Assembly: GCA_028284385.1 (NCBI GenBank)
Contig: JANQRT010000045.1
Location: 1 to 64,000, forward strand
Source of the DNA: Opitutaceae bacterium
GTDB lineage: Bacteria > Verrucomicrobiota > Verrucomicrobiia > Opitutales > Opitutaceae
Length of the DNA stretch: 64,000 bases
Reading direction: 5' to 3'
Within the stretch, counting starts at the first letter, position 1, and every line of letters starts with the position of its first letter. This document shows positions 20,844 to 30,207 of this stretch, piece by piece. The notes beneath the pieces were generated by a model that made no database searches, had not been told where the DNA came from, and saw only the letters and a list, made by a program, of their open reading frames with translations. Both the position numbers and the translations under genes were made by a program.

Positions 20844-22211
20844 ATGAAACCGAAACGCTGCTTATTAAATATCTTCTTCGTACTGTTCGCATTCCTAGCT
20901 AGCAATGGCATGAATGCGGATCGACGGCCAAACGTCATCCTGATCATGGCAGACGATCTTGGATACGAAACCCTAGGCTGCAATGGAGGGCTCAGCTATG
21001 ATACGCCGGCTCTGGACAGGTTGGCGGCGGAAGGAGTTCGTTTTGCGAATGCCCATTCCCTACCCTTGTGCACGCCAACTCGAATCTCGTTGATGACGGG
21101 CAAGTACAATTGGCGCAACTGGACGGCGTTCGGCATTCTCGACCCGGAAGAGCGGACCTTTGGCCATTGGATGACGGAGGCTGGCTATCGCACCTGCATT
21201 TCCGGCAAATGGCAGCTCACTAGCTACAACCCGCCCGACTTTATGCCCGAATGGCGAAACAAAGGACAGCGTCCGGAGGAATCGGGATTCGAAGAGTATT
21301 TTCTTTGGCACACGGAGCATACTGAAGATAAAGCCAGTCGCTATCCGGATCCTCGTATCCAAAATAATGGCAAGTACGTGGAAAACACGGAAGGCAAGTA
21401 CGGCCCCGATCTTTTCGTCGACTACATCAACGATTTCATGGAAAGGAATAGGAACGAGCCATTTTTCATCTACTATCCGATGGCTCTGCCCCACGGTCCG
21501 TTTCAACCGTCCCCAGATAGCCCTGAGTGGCCAGAAGAACGCCACCAGCAAGATCCAAGATTCTTTCATGACATGGTGCTTTACATGGATAAGCTAGTCG
21601 GTCGCATCACGGAGAAGGTAGAGGAGCTGGGGCTGCTCGAAGAAACGATAATCATCTTTTACAGCGACAACGGTTCTCCTAGGGAAGCGATGTCCGAAAT
21701 GAAGGACGGACGCTTCGTTCAGGGCGGCAAAGGAATGATTAAAGTAAGAGGTACCCACGTTCCCTTAATCATCTTGTGGCCAGGAACGGCTGCCAAAGGG
21801 CATGTGGTCGACGATCTAGTCGATTGTAATGATATTCTCCCTACCATTTTCGAAGCATGCTCCGTGGACCAACCGAAAGGCGAAATCTTCGACGGGGAAT
21901 CGGTATTGCCGCAAATCAAGGGTCAAAAAGGAGAGCATCGAGACTGGCTTTTTTTCCACCATGATCCACTGCCGGGTATAGGAAAAACGAACTACGACCT
22001 TCAACGCTGGGCCATCGACAAGCGGTGGAAACTCTCTGAGCAAACGGGGCAGCTTTTTGACATTGCAGACGACCCTGAGGAATTAAACCCCATCGAACCT
22101 GAGACTGCCAGTCGAGCGGCTAGAAAGGCGAGAGCGAAACTTCAGGCTGTTATCGACAGTATGGGTATGGACTACGAGCCTTGGATACGTCCTCCGCATG
22201 GAAAACGGTGA
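20844..22211 (+). CDS. Secreted type-I sulfatase
   Basis: 455 residues with a signal peptide (MKPKRCLLNIFFVLFAFLAS, cleavage near MNA). ILIMADDLGYETLGC provides metal ligands D37-D38, C76-T-P-T-R80 is the canonical formylglycine site, and IFYSDNGSP is the second metal site. The C-terminus holds LFDIADDPEE, common in arylsulfatase-A-like enzymes. Periplasmic or outer-surface desulfation of a polysaccharide is likely. A quinohemoprotein dehydrogenase follows 49 bp downstream on the same strand, suggesting a two-gene unit that desulfates and then oxidises the same product. Confidence 0.94.
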   Translation: MKPKRCLLNIFFVLFAFLASNGMNADRRPNVILIMADDLGYETLGCNGGLSYDTPALDRLAAEGVRFANAHSLPLCTPTRISLMTGKYNWRNWTAFGILDPEERTFGHWMTEAGYRTCISGKWQLTSYNPPDFMPEWRNKGQRPEESGFEEYFLWHTEHTEDKASRYPDPRIQNNGKYVENTEGKYGPDLFVDYINDFMERNRNEPFFIYYPMALPHGPFQPSPDSPEWPEERHQQDPRFFHDMVLYMDKLVGRITEKVEELGLLEETIIIFYSDNGSPREAMSEMKDGRFVQGGKGMIKVRGTHVPLIILWPGTAAKGHVVDDLVDCNDILPTIFEACSVDQPKGEIFDGESVLPQIKGQKGEHRDWLFFHHDPLPGIGKTNYDLQRWAIDKRWKLSEQTGQLFDIADDPEELNPIEPETASRAARKARAKLQAVIDSMGMDYEPWIRPPHGKR

Positions 22212-22260
22212 AGCAACAAGACGGCTTGCCATTCAAAGACGGTTATTCGAAAACCTAACT

Positions 22261-24432
22261 ATGCCCCATTCTACCCTTAAGCTAAGGCTCGCTCTTCCAT
22301 TTCTCTGCGTAGCGGCCCTTATCCCTACATACATTTTAACGGCAGATCAGGGCGACAGCCAAAGCGAGTGGCGGGTCTACAACGGCGATTGGGGAGGCAC
22401 CAAATACTCCAGTCTCGATCAGATAAATCGTTCGAACGTAAGCCAACTCGAATTGGTCTGGCGCTTTCGAGTGGGAGACAGCAACAGCCGATCTACCATT
22501 CAGTGCAATCCCATCGTGGTAAATGGCGTGATATACCTGGCTACTTCCGGTCAGAAGGCAGTCGCCCTCAAGGCAGACACGGGCGAAAAACTGTGGCAAT
22601 TCGATCCCTATGGAGGAAAGAGAGCCAATGGCAAATCTCGAGGCTTCACGTACTGGAAAGATGGCGACAAAGAGCGGCTTTTTTATGGAGCGGACCATGG
22701 TCACTACTGCCTCGATGCCCAGACAGGGAAATTGGTGGAGTCTTTTGGCAACGGCGGAAAAATCGATCTTCGCGAAGGCTTGGATGTCGAAGGCATCCTG
22801 AGATACGTCTCTTCCAGGGTGCCTGGGGTGATCTACAAGGACCTGCTGATTCTAGGCGTCCGCGTCGGCGAAGGACCCCACCAGGCGTCCCCCGGCCACG
22901 TTCGCGCCTACGATGTGAGGACCGGTGAACGAAAATGGACCTTTCACACGGTTCCCCATCCGGGAGAATTTGGATACGAAACCTGGTCGCCCAATTCCTA
23001 CAAAACGGTGGGCGGCGCAAACCCCTGGGGTGGCATCACTCTTGATAGCGAGAGAGGTATCGTTTTCATGGGTACGGGATCCGCGACTTACGACCACTGG
23101 GGAGGAGATCGCGTGGGCGACAACCTTTTCGCCAACTGCGTGCTCGCTTTGGATGCCGAGACCGGCAAACGCGTCTGGCATTTTCAAACGGTTCACCACG
23201 ATCTCTGGGACTTCGACCTCCCGGCAGCCCCCACACTCGTCACCGCCATCAAAGACGGGAAGGAAGTTCCTGCAGTCGCTCAACCCAGCAAAATGGGTCA
23301 CATGTTCGTCCTCCATCGAGAAACGGGAGAGCCGATCTGGGGAGTTGAAGAGCGCCCTGTACCCATTTCGGAAATACCAGGAGAATACACTTCGCCTACC
23401 CAGCCCTTTCCTCTCAAGCCCCCGGCCTACACAAAGCAGAGTTTTTCTCTGGATGACGTCACCGATCTTTCCGAGGAATCCCGTCAGTTCGTACTCGAAA
23501 AGCTAAAGGATATGAACATGAAACTGGGCGACATGTTTATGCCTCCAGGCGTCCAGCCTTCCATCATGCTGCCTCAATTCAATGGAGGCTCGGAGTGGCC
23601 AGGAGCTGCTTTCGATCCCGAGACGCGCATGCTCTACATTAATAGCAGCAACGAAGCCGAATGGATCTCCATGGAGAATGCCGAGCTTCCCGAAGAAATT
23701 CTACTCTCGAACCTTGGCGAGAAAATCTACCAATCGACCTGCTCAAATTGTCATGGATTTTCAACGACGAAAACCTTTGCAGGAACCGACAAGCCCCTAC
23801 CCGCCCTTAGAACGGTAAAAGAACGCCTAACCGAAGACCAGGTTCGTTCCATTCTCGAAAACGGCCAAGGGCAGATGCCTTCCTTCGCTTTGCTGACTCC
23901 CGTGGAGAGAGACGGTTTAGTCGACTTTCTTTTCGAGAAGAACAACCCGGAGCCTATCGCTACCGAAGGGCTGAACCTAAGCTTCACTGGCGGTATTCCC
24001 TGGCTGAGTACCGGCCACCATGACCTCCATGATCAGGATGGCTACCCCATCAATAAGCGACCCTGGGGCCAGCTCAATGCCATCGATATGAATACAGGGG
24101 ACATCAAATGGCAGGTCCCACTTGGTACGTATCCAAAACTTGAAGCCAAAGGATTGCCACCCACTGGCACTTTCAATATCGGAGGCCCCGTGGTCACGGC
24201 CGGCGGTCTGATTTTTATTGGCGCTACCAAGGACGAACGCTTCCGGGCATTCGACAAGGAGACCGGCGAAGAACTTTGGCACTACCAGATGGAAGGAGCC
24301 GGCTACGCTACCCCAGCCACCTTTGAAGTCGATGGTCGCCAATACGTCGTCATGGCCGGAGGAGGTGGCAGCATTCTGCAAACCCGCCCCGGCGACAGCT
24401 ACTACTGCTTCGCACTGCCAGCAAAAGATTGA
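22261..24432 (+). CDS. PQQ-dependent quinohemoprotein dehydrogenase with internal cytochrome c domain
   Basis: 723 residues from the ATG at 22261, which opens a signal peptide (LRLALPFLCVAALIPTYIL). Upstream in-frame starts overlap the sulfatase. The beta-propeller has PQQ-dehydrogenase motifs (YNGDWGGTKYSSLDQI, GETGRCH-less first blades, NPWGGITLD, HDLWDFDLPAAPTL). A c-type heme motif C494-S-N-C497-H498 sits in a domain of about 100 residues placed before the last blades (GGIPWLSTGHHDLHDQDGYP) rather than at the C-terminus. This arrangement resembles membrane or soluble sugar dehydrogenases annotated as quinoprotein glucose dehydrogenases. It probably oxidises a sugar or alcohol in the periplasm, passing electrons through the heme. 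Confidence 0.9.
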   Translation: MPHSTLKLRLALPFLCVAALIPTYILTADQGDSQSEWRVYNGDWGGTKYSSLDQINRSNVSQLELVWRFRVGDSNSRSTIQCNPIVVNGVIYLATSGQKAVALKADTGEKLWQFDPYGGKRANGKSRGFTYWKDGDKERLFYGADHGHYCLDAQTGKLVESFGNGGKIDLREGLDVEGILRYVSSRVPGVIYKDLLILGVRVGEGPHQASPGHVRAYDVRTGERKWTFHTVPHPGEFGYETWSPNSYKTVGGANPWGGITLDSERGIVFMGTGSATYDHWGGDRVGDNLFANCVLALDAETGKRVWHFQTVHHDLWDFDLPAAPTLVTAIKDGKEVPAVAQPSKMGHMFVLHRETGEPIWGVEERPVPISEIPGEYTSPTQPFPLKPPAYTKQSFSLDDVTDLSEESRQFVLEKLKDMNMKLGDMFMPPGVQPSIMLPQFNGGSEWPGAAFDPETRMLYINSSNEAEWISMENAELPEEILLSNLGEKIYQSTCSNCHGFSTTKTFAGTDKPLPALRTVKERLTEDQVRSILENGQGQMPSFALLTPVERDGLVDFLFEKNNPEPIATEGLNLSFTGGIPWLSTGHHDLHDQDGYPINKRPWGQLNAIDMNTGDIKWQVPLGTYPKLEAKGLPPTGTFNIGGPVVTAGGLIFIGATKDERFRAFDKETGEELWHYQMEGAGYATPATFEVDGRQYVVMAGGGGSILQTRPGDSYYCFALPAKD

Positions 24433-24519
24433 TTGACTAAAGCTCAGCTAACCTGATGGAGAATTCTCTAGAGCCATCTCGAAGCTTCTGTTCTCGTATA
24501 GTCTCAACACTCAACAGCA

Positions 24520-25302
24520 ATGACTACCCTCTACGACAGCATTGGGAAAACTTATTCGAAAACGAGAGCTGCGGATCCAAGAATCACAAAGCGTCTTGTC
24601 GATCTTCTTCAGCTGCCCTCAGGATCCTGTCTGTTGGACATTGGCGCTGGAACTGGGAACTATAGCCTGGCGCTAGCCGAGCACGGGTATCACGTCACAG
24701 CTTTAGAGCCCTCCAGAATCATGAGGGACCAAGGTAAGCAGCATTCGAGATTGACTTGGATTGAGGGTTTGGCGGAGGATCTTCCCTTCGAATCAGAGAG
24801 TTTTGATGCAGTCGTAATGACATTGTGTATACACCATTTCTCTGATTGGAGAAAGGCCTTCAAAGAAGCGAGCCGCGTATCTAGGGACGGACCAATCATC
24901 ATCCTTACTTTCGATCCGGATTTTGAATCTAGATTCTGGCTATTCGATTATTTTCCCGATTTCGTGAAAATTGATCGTGAATGGCTACCGCAGATAGCGG
25001 AAATGAGGGACTATCTTTCTAACACGCTTGGATTATCAATGTCCTTTCATCGCTTCCCGCTTCCATCCGACATAATGGATCGCTTCGCCGCTGCAGGTTG
25101 GGCGAAACCAGAGCTGTACTTGAACGATACGTTTCGATCAGGCATTTCATCTTTCGCTCGCATAAGCGAAGAACGAGTCGAATCAGGTTTAGCAAAGCTT
25201 AAAGAAGATCTTGATTCAGGCAGCTGGAATCGGAAATTCGGATACTTGAGAAAATACGGGAGTTTAGATGTGGGTTATGTCTTTCTCGAAATCAGAAACT
25301 GA
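24520..25302 (+). CDS. Class I SAM-dependent methyltransferase
   Basis: 260 residues. Motif I is LLDIGAGTGNYSLALAEHG (about 39-57), the acidic end of strand 2 is LEPS, and PFESESFDAVVMTLCIHHF is the motif II/III region of Methyltransf_11 proteins. Start ATG at 24520. The gene lies between the quinoprotein and a convergent DUF1080 lipoprotein gene and has no clear functional partner. The acceptor is unknown; members of this group methylate small molecules or quinone precursors. Confidence 0.88.
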   Translation: MTTLYDSIGKTYSKTRAADPRITKRLVDLLQLPSGSCLLDIGAGTGNYSLALAEHGYHVTALEPSRIMRDQGKQHSRLTWIEGLAEDLPFESESFDAVVMTLCIHHFSDWRKAFKEASRVSRDGPIIILTFDPDFESRFWLFDYFPDFVKIDREWLPQIAEMRDYLSNTLGLSMSFHRFPLPSDIMDRFAAAGWAKPELYLNDTFRSGISSFARISEERVESGLAKLKEDLDSGSWNRKFGYLRKYGSLDVGYVFLEIRN

Positions 25303-25322
25303 AAAATCGATCTTCAGAACTC

Positions 25323-25952
25323 CTATAACTCTAAAACCTCTATCTTGCGAAACTCCAGCAGGCCGTGTTCACCCTGAATGCCGATGTGGCCCTCCAGATT
25401 CTTGATACTGGTGGCAGTCGTAATCAGGACTCCATTTAGCTTCACCTCCAGCTCTTCTCCTCGACAAGTGATATCGTAGGTGTGCCATTCACCGTGCGGC
25501 TTGTAGGCCTGCTTCAAGGCCTCCATGTCGGATTCATGTTCGAAGGGAGGAGCTCCGTAAGGAATCATATGGGCGAGCGGCACCTGGCCAGTCAATGTAT
25601 CCATACATTGGATTTGGTATCCGTTGTCTGGCCAGCCATTGTCATCATCTTTGCTAGTGGATCCGGTACGGACGAAAATCCCGCTGTTGGCGTTCTCCTC
25701 AAGAAAGCGAAATTCCATCAACAGCTGGAAATCGCCGAACGTATCCACCGAACGGAGCCAACCCACGCCCTTGTTGATCTTCAACACTCCATCCTCCACG
25801 GCAAACTGGCCATTGTTTTCGATAACCCAGCCATCGAGATTTTCGCCGTTAAAGAGCTTGATGGCCGCAGAATCGTCACCCGGCGACGTACCACAGCCGA
25901 GCAAAGAAAGGAAAGCGAGGGAAGAGAGAACTAAGGCAAGTAGACGTTTCAT
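25323..25952 (-). CDS. DUF1080 (3-keto-disaccharide hydrolase-like) lipoprotein
   Basis: 209 residues. Lipoprotein signal with lipobox SLLGC (C20). The mature part is a concanavalin-like beta-sandwich of the DUF1080 family: IKLFNGENLDGWVIEN at the start, DFQLLMEFRFLEENANSGIF in the middle, HIGIQGEHGLLEFRKIEVLE at the end. Family members are abundant in Planctomycetes and Verrucomicrobia, and some hydrolyse 3-keto-disaccharides. It is the last gene of a probable minus-strand unit after the Kelch and aldolase genes. Confidence 0.9.
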   Translation of the reverse strand: MKRLLALVLSSLAFLSLLGCGTSPGDDSAAIKLFNGENLDGWVIENNGQFAVEDGVLKINKGVGWLRSVDTFGDFQLLMEFRFLEENANSGIFVRTGSTSKDDDNGWPDNGYQIQCMDTLTGQVPLAHMIPYGAPPFEHESDMEALKQAYKPHGEWHTYDITCRGEELEVKLNGVLITTATSIKNLEGHIGIQGEHGLLEFRKIEVLEL

Positions 25953-26137
25953 GAGGCGGTTGATAGGCTATTATCGGCTATTTTGGAACAACGAAACGCA
26001 CGGAATACACGAAATCGAGCAGAGGATGGCTGAAAAAAGACCTGGTTCTTGATTCTCTTTCATTTGTTTAGCGTGTTTCGTTCTTATCAAAACCCATTGT
26101 TTAAGAGCTCTTCTTCGCCATTTCGTCGCATCCAGCA

Positions 26138-27085
26138 TCATGTCGATAGCCGACTGACCTCGATGCGTTCCATTTCGGTTATTTCCGGGTTGCCCCCACG
26201 GCACCGACAGCCCGAACAAGTGTAGACGTAGTTCTCGTGAATGAAAGCCCCGGTTCCATGGCGGCCAATCAACAACGGAGGCAAGGCTCTCCATTTCTCG
26301 TTGAGGGTGTTGTAGGCCTCTACCTGATCGTGGGCCTCTTTGTGAGCCATGCTTTCGCCACCCAGAATGATGACGTCCTTCAAATTGGTCATGGAAAAAC
26401 AACCCGCTCGTGGCGTTGGTATCGGCTCTTTGGCTACAGTCCAGGTTTTCGCTTCGATGTCGTAGATATCCATCTCGGGCTCGACCAAATCGAAGACCTG
26501 CTTGGTTTCGGCCGAGGTACGACGACCGCCACCGGCATAGATCTTCCCATCGAGAAGGGCCGCCTGAAAATGATCTCGAGCGTGTGGAGCATCCGGAAGC
26601 GTCTTCCAATCACCCGTTTCGGGATCGTATTCATCAAGCCAGTTCACATAGCCACCCATGTGGCCATGAATGATACCGCAAACGACATAGATCTTGCCAT
26701 TGTATAAAACCGCTCCGGAACCGCCCCGTCGGCGCTCGGCTGGGATCTCGTGACTCCAGCTCCAAGTATCGGTTGCCGGATAGTATTCCAACACTCGTTC
26801 GACAGCAGTCTCAGTTGGGAAGGGACCCGTCATAACGCCAACCATAATGATTCGGTCCTTGTAGGCGACCGGCTGGAAATGATGTATCTCCATGGGAGGA
26901 ATAGATCCGTTTTTCCAGGTATTAGTATCCGGATCATAAATACTCACCGGATTCATACGGCGCCCTCCCAGCAAGTAGAACTTGCCGTTACATTCGACAA
27001 AGGCGGCCTCGTGTCTTTTCTCAGGCTCGCCGATGGTTTCCAACAGCTCCCAGGCAGTAGTTTGTTCAGCAGTAGATTGGTTCAT
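26138..27085 (-). CDS. Kelch-repeat beta-propeller protein
   Basis: 315 residues with about six Kelch repeats, for example KFYLLGGRRMNPVSIYDPDT, KIYVVCGIIHGHMGGYVNWL, DGKIYAGGGRRTSAETKQVF and DVIILGGESMAHKEAHDQVE. No signal peptide was found, so a cytoplasmic location is likely. A C-terminal CSGCRCRGG cysteine cluster is unusual for a Kelch protein and might bind metal. It lies 61 bp after the aldolase gene and 185 bp before the DUF1080 gene on the same strand. A role as sugar mutarotase or binding protein is only a guess. Confidence 0.85.
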   Translation of the reverse strand: MNQSTAEQTTAWELLETIGEPEKRHEAAFVECNGKFYLLGGRRMNPVSIYDPDTNTWKNGSIPPMEIHHFQPVAYKDRIIMVGVMTGPFPTETAVERVLEYYPATDTWSWSHEIPAERRRGGSGAVLYNGKIYVVCGIIHGHMGGYVNWLDEYDPETGDWKTLPDAPHARDHFQAALLDGKIYAGGGRRTSAETKQVFDLVEPEMDIYDIEAKTWTVAKEPIPTPRAGCFSMTNLKDVIILGGESMAHKEAHDQVEAYNTLNEKWRALPPLLIGRHGTGAFIHENYVYTCSGCRCRGGNPEITEMERIEVSRLST

Positions 27086-27146
27086 TACGATTTGGTTTTA
27101 TAAGATGGAGATAAAGGGGTTCAAGCAGCTTGATGGTCAACGCCAC

Positions 27147-27812
27147 TCACTCCAGCGAAATGGCCACTTCGACATCCGCCAATGCCTCGGCCACAAAATC
27201 CTTGCAATCCTGGATGGTCTTGAATCTCGACTCAGGATGGGCTTCGAGATCGAACAGAAGATCGTTGGGCCCGAAATCCACGTAAACGATGCCTGGCTTG
27301 ACTAGTTGTCGGATCTTTTCCGTGGCCTCGATCGATTCGATCTTGAAGCCTAGGATGCCAGTCTCGTTCCACCAATCCGCGTATTCCCGACGATTCTCTG
27401 TCGCCTTTCGCTGCTTGGCCATAAACCCGACACCACCCCAACTACGGGCACCGATACTTGGGAAATAGAAGGCCTCCAAAGCGTCATCGATGTAATGAAC
27501 CTCCCTTACCTCGGGGATCTTGATTCCCAATAATCCAAGATCCAAATACGAGCCGATATTATAGCAATTTCTAAAATGATCAATTCGCAGGTTAACGCCA
27601 ATCCCCTCCTCCATGGCGGCATCGCAGATACGCTTTACGTCCCATTCCGAATGGGGCCCATGCTGGGCGTCTATGTAGATCCAATCGGGACGATGGGTTT
27701 CAATCGCTCTCAAAACCTCTTCACGACTCGAAGACATGGCAAGGCGATGACTTCTAATTTTTTGGCCAGAAAGCATTTTTCGCTTCAGGCCTTGAGAATC
27801 AACTTGAGGCAT
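27147..27812 (-). CDS. HpcH/HpaI-family class II aldolase
   Basis: 221 residues from the ATG at 27812; an extended in-frame start at 27911 would add an atypical serine-rich leader. Seen: WIYIDAQHGPHSEWDV (HpaI-type D-x-x-H active-site strand), VNLRIDH (substrate-binding Arg), GFKIESIEA (metal Glu) and IVYVDFGPNDLL (metal Asp). Family members cleave or form 2-keto-3-deoxy sugar acids or 4-hydroxy-2-oxo acids to give pyruvate plus an aldehyde. Grouping with a Kelch and a DUF1080 gene points to sugar acid breakdown. The exact substrate is open. Confidence 0.85.
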   Translation of the reverse strand: MPQVDSQGLKRKMLSGQKIRSHRLAMSSSREEVLRAIETHRPDWIYIDAQHGPHSEWDVKRICDAAMEEGIGVNLRIDHFRNCYNIGSYLDLGLLGIKIPEVREVHYIDDALEAFYFPSIGARSWGGVGFMAKQRKATENRREYADWWNETGILGFKIESIEATEKIRQLVKPGIVYVDFGPNDLLFDLEAHPESRFKTIQDCKDFVAEALADVEVAISLE

Positions 27813-28061
27813 ATTCGAAGGGAGGGGCAGCAAAGCTGGAGCAGAATTACTCGAATCAACGGAATGTCGAAAACGGGAAACAGTGAATACGGGAAGATCG
27901 ACTGAAGACACTGGAAAATGTTAAATTCTCCCCATTTTCCAACCAACCGCATCCAGGAATTAAAAGAGAGGACCGCGACCTGAAAGAGTGGTTAAACATT
28001 TCCCTTTCCCTCTTCCGACAATTTCTATCTACTCGCTCCACGCAATCCCCTCCCATTGTTA

Positions 28062-29303
28062 ATGAACGCGGCAATCAGCTTACTAGGCATGCTCGCCCTC
28101 CTGGGTCTAGCCTTCGCTTCTTCCCGCAATCGGAAGGCGATCAACATCCGTACGGTTGTCGGGGCATTCCTGTTACAGTTTTCGGTGGGCGGAATCGTCT
28201 TGTTCGTTCCGCTTGGCAAAACGATCCTGCAAGCCATCACCAATGGGGTCCAGAGCGTCATCGATCATTCGAGTAGCGGCATATCCTTTTTGTTCGGAGC
28301 CTTGGTGAGCGACAAAATGTTCGAGGCCTTCGGAGGATTGGGGTTTGTATTCGCATTTCGAGTACTGCCGATCATCGTCTTTTTCTCTTCGCTGATTGCC
28401 GTTCTCTACTACCTCGGCATCATGCAGTTCGTTATCAATACCATTGGAGGAGGCATTCGCAGACTGCTGGCCACCAGTCGAGCCGAATCGCTTTCGGCAA
28501 CCGCCAATATATTCGTCGGCCAGACAGAGGCCCCCTTGGCGGTCAGGCCGTACATTCCACGCATGACCGAGTCCGAACTTTTCGCCATCATGTGCGGCGG
28601 ACTGGCCTCCATCGCCGGGTCGGTGATGGCTGGCTACGCTGAGATGGGAGTCGACCTCAGCTTTCTGCTGGCCGCCTCCTTCATGGCTGCTCCCGGCGGG
28701 CTTCTGTTCGCAAAGATTCTCATCCCCGAAACGGAAACGCCTAACGAAACGCCGTTGGAGGATGACGAGGACATCGAGAAGCCAGCCAACTTCCTTGATG
28801 CAGCGGCAGGAGGAGCCGCTAGCGGCCTGAAATTGGCTCTCAACGTGGGAGCGATGCTCCTTGCTTTCATCAGTCTGATCGCTCTGCTTAACGGACTCAT
28901 CGGCGGCATCGGAGGATGGTTTGGGCATCCGGATCTCAGCCTGCAGCAAATCCTAGGCTACGCCTTTGCTCCACTAGCCTGGCTGCTGGGGGTACCCTGG
29001 AGCGAAGCCTTGCAAGCCGGAAGTTTCATCGGTCAGAAGATCGTGGTGAACGAGTTTCTCGCTTACGCGGATTTCGTCGCGGTCAAGGACGGTTTCAGCC
29101 CTCGTACCCAAGCGGTGGTTACATTCGCTCTTTGCGGCTTCGCGAATCTCTCCTCCATCGCCATTCTCCTGGGAGGCATTGGCGGCATGGCCCCAACTCG
29201 CCGAAGCGACGTGGCTCGACTAGGACTGCTAGCTGTATTCGCAGCCTCCATGTCCAATTTCATGAGCGCCGCCATTGCAGGTTTCTTTCTCGCCTTCTCG
29301 TGA
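28062..29303 (+). CDS. nupC: NupC-type concentrative nucleoside transporter
   Basis: 413 residues, polytopic inner-membrane protein. CNT-family motifs: [36 protein letters not shown] (the G-Q-T-E-A-P nucleoside/cation site), [21 protein letters not shown], and [12 protein letters not shown] near the C-terminus. The ATG at 28062 is preferred over a TTG two codons earlier. It imports nucleosides with Na+ or H+. deoC follows 75 bp downstream on the same strand, so imported deoxynucleosides can be fed into glycolysis. Confidence 0.94.
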   Translation: MNAAISLLGMLALLGLAFASSRNRKAINIRTVVGAFLLQFSVGGIVLFVPLGKTILQAITNGVQSVIDHSSSGISFLFGALVSDKMFEAFGGLGFVFAFRVLPIIVFFSSLIAVLYYLGIMQFVINTIGGGIRRLLATSRAESLSATANIFVGQTEAPLAVRPYIPRMTESELFAIMCGGLASIAGSVMAGYAEMGVDLSFLLAASFMAAPGGLLFAKILIPETETPNETPLEDDEDIEKPANFLDAAAGGAASGLKLALNVGAMLLAFISLIALLNGLIGGIGGWFGHPDLSLQQILGYAFAPLAWLLGVPWSEALQAGSFIGQKIVVNEFLAYADFVAVKDGFSPRTQAVVTFALCGFANLSSIAILLGGIGGMAPTRRSDVARLGLLAVFAASMSNFMSAAIAGFFLAFS

Positions 29304-29378
29304 ATTTCGTTCGATGAAAGGGATTCTTGAGAGGAGTTAGGGAACCTGCAGACTAATTGATGTTCGGAAACGGAAAGT

Positions 29379-30122
29379 ATGAATTTGGATGAGGTAGCGA
29401 ATATAGCCATCCGCTTGCTTGATCTTACCTCGCTAAGCGGTTCTGAGGAAGCGAGCGATATCGAAGCATTATGCCGCAATGCTCAAACGCCGGTGGGAGA
29501 AACAGCAGCCGTTTGCGTGTATCCAAAATTCGTGTCAGTGGCAAAGGAAGCTCTATCGCAGGCAAACGCTCAATCAGTAAAAGTGGCGACTGTATCGAAT
29601 TTTCCGGACGGAAACGATGACATCGATACCGCTATTGCGGAAATCAATGCGGCAATCCAAAATGGCGCGGACGAAGTGGATACGGTTCTTCCCTACAAGA
29701 CTCTGTTGGCCGACGATGAAGAAACGGTTAAACGCTACCTCGCAGCCTGCCGAGGGACATGCGGCTCAAACGTGGCTTTGAAGGTCATTCTAGAGACGGG
29801 CAAATTGAAAACGCCGGATCGCATCGAACAAGCCTCGAGGCTAGCCATACTTGCAGGAGCCGACTTTATCAAGACCTCGACTGGCAAGACCCCAGCTGGA
29901 GCCACCCTTGCAGCGGCCAGAATCATGCTTCTCATTATTAAATACTACGGGGGAAACTGCGGACTAAAAGTTTCTGGAGGCATAAGGACTCCCAAGGATG
30001 CTGAAAGCTATCTTAAGCTTGCTGAAAGCATAATGGGCAGTGACTTCCTGGTTCCGGAAAAATTTCGCATAGGAGCCTCAAGCATTCTCAAACCTCTGCT
30101 AGCTGCATCCAGCTTGAAATAA
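29379..30122 (+). CDS. deoC: Deoxyribose-phosphate aldolase
   Basis: 247 residues, cleaving 2-deoxyribose-5-phosphate to acetaldehyde and glyceraldehyde-3-phosphate. The Schiff-base Lys is K165 in FIKTSTGKTPAGAT, the second active-site Lys is K197 in GLKVSGGIRTP, and the acid residue is D101 in DEVDTVLPY. Length and motifs fit the E. coli-like (longer) subgroup. It is paired with the NupC-type transporter just upstream; no nucleoside phosphorylase is visible in the window. Confidence 0.95.
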   Translation: MNLDEVANIAIRLLDLTSLSGSEEASDIEALCRNAQTPVGETAAVCVYPKFVSVAKEALSQANAQSVKVATVSNFPDGNDDIDTAIAEINAAIQNGADEVDTVLPYKTLLADDEETVKRYLAACRGTCGSNVALKVILETGKLKTPDRIEQASRLAILAGADFIKTSTGKTPAGATLAAARIMLLIIKYYGGNCGLKVSGGIRTPKDAESYLKLAESIMGSDFLVPEKFRIGASSILKPLLAASSLK

Positions 30123-30207
30123 TTGCAAGCAGACCTCTTCAAAACAGCGACTAATTCTTACGATTTGCCTTTTAGTGCCACCAGCCTTCGTTCAAATATT
30201 CTTATAA

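Noticed and set aside
28173..28949. 258-codon minus-strand frame antisense to nupC
   Set aside because: Low-complexity Gln/His/Gly-rich translation, while the plus strand encodes an unmistakable CNT transporter.
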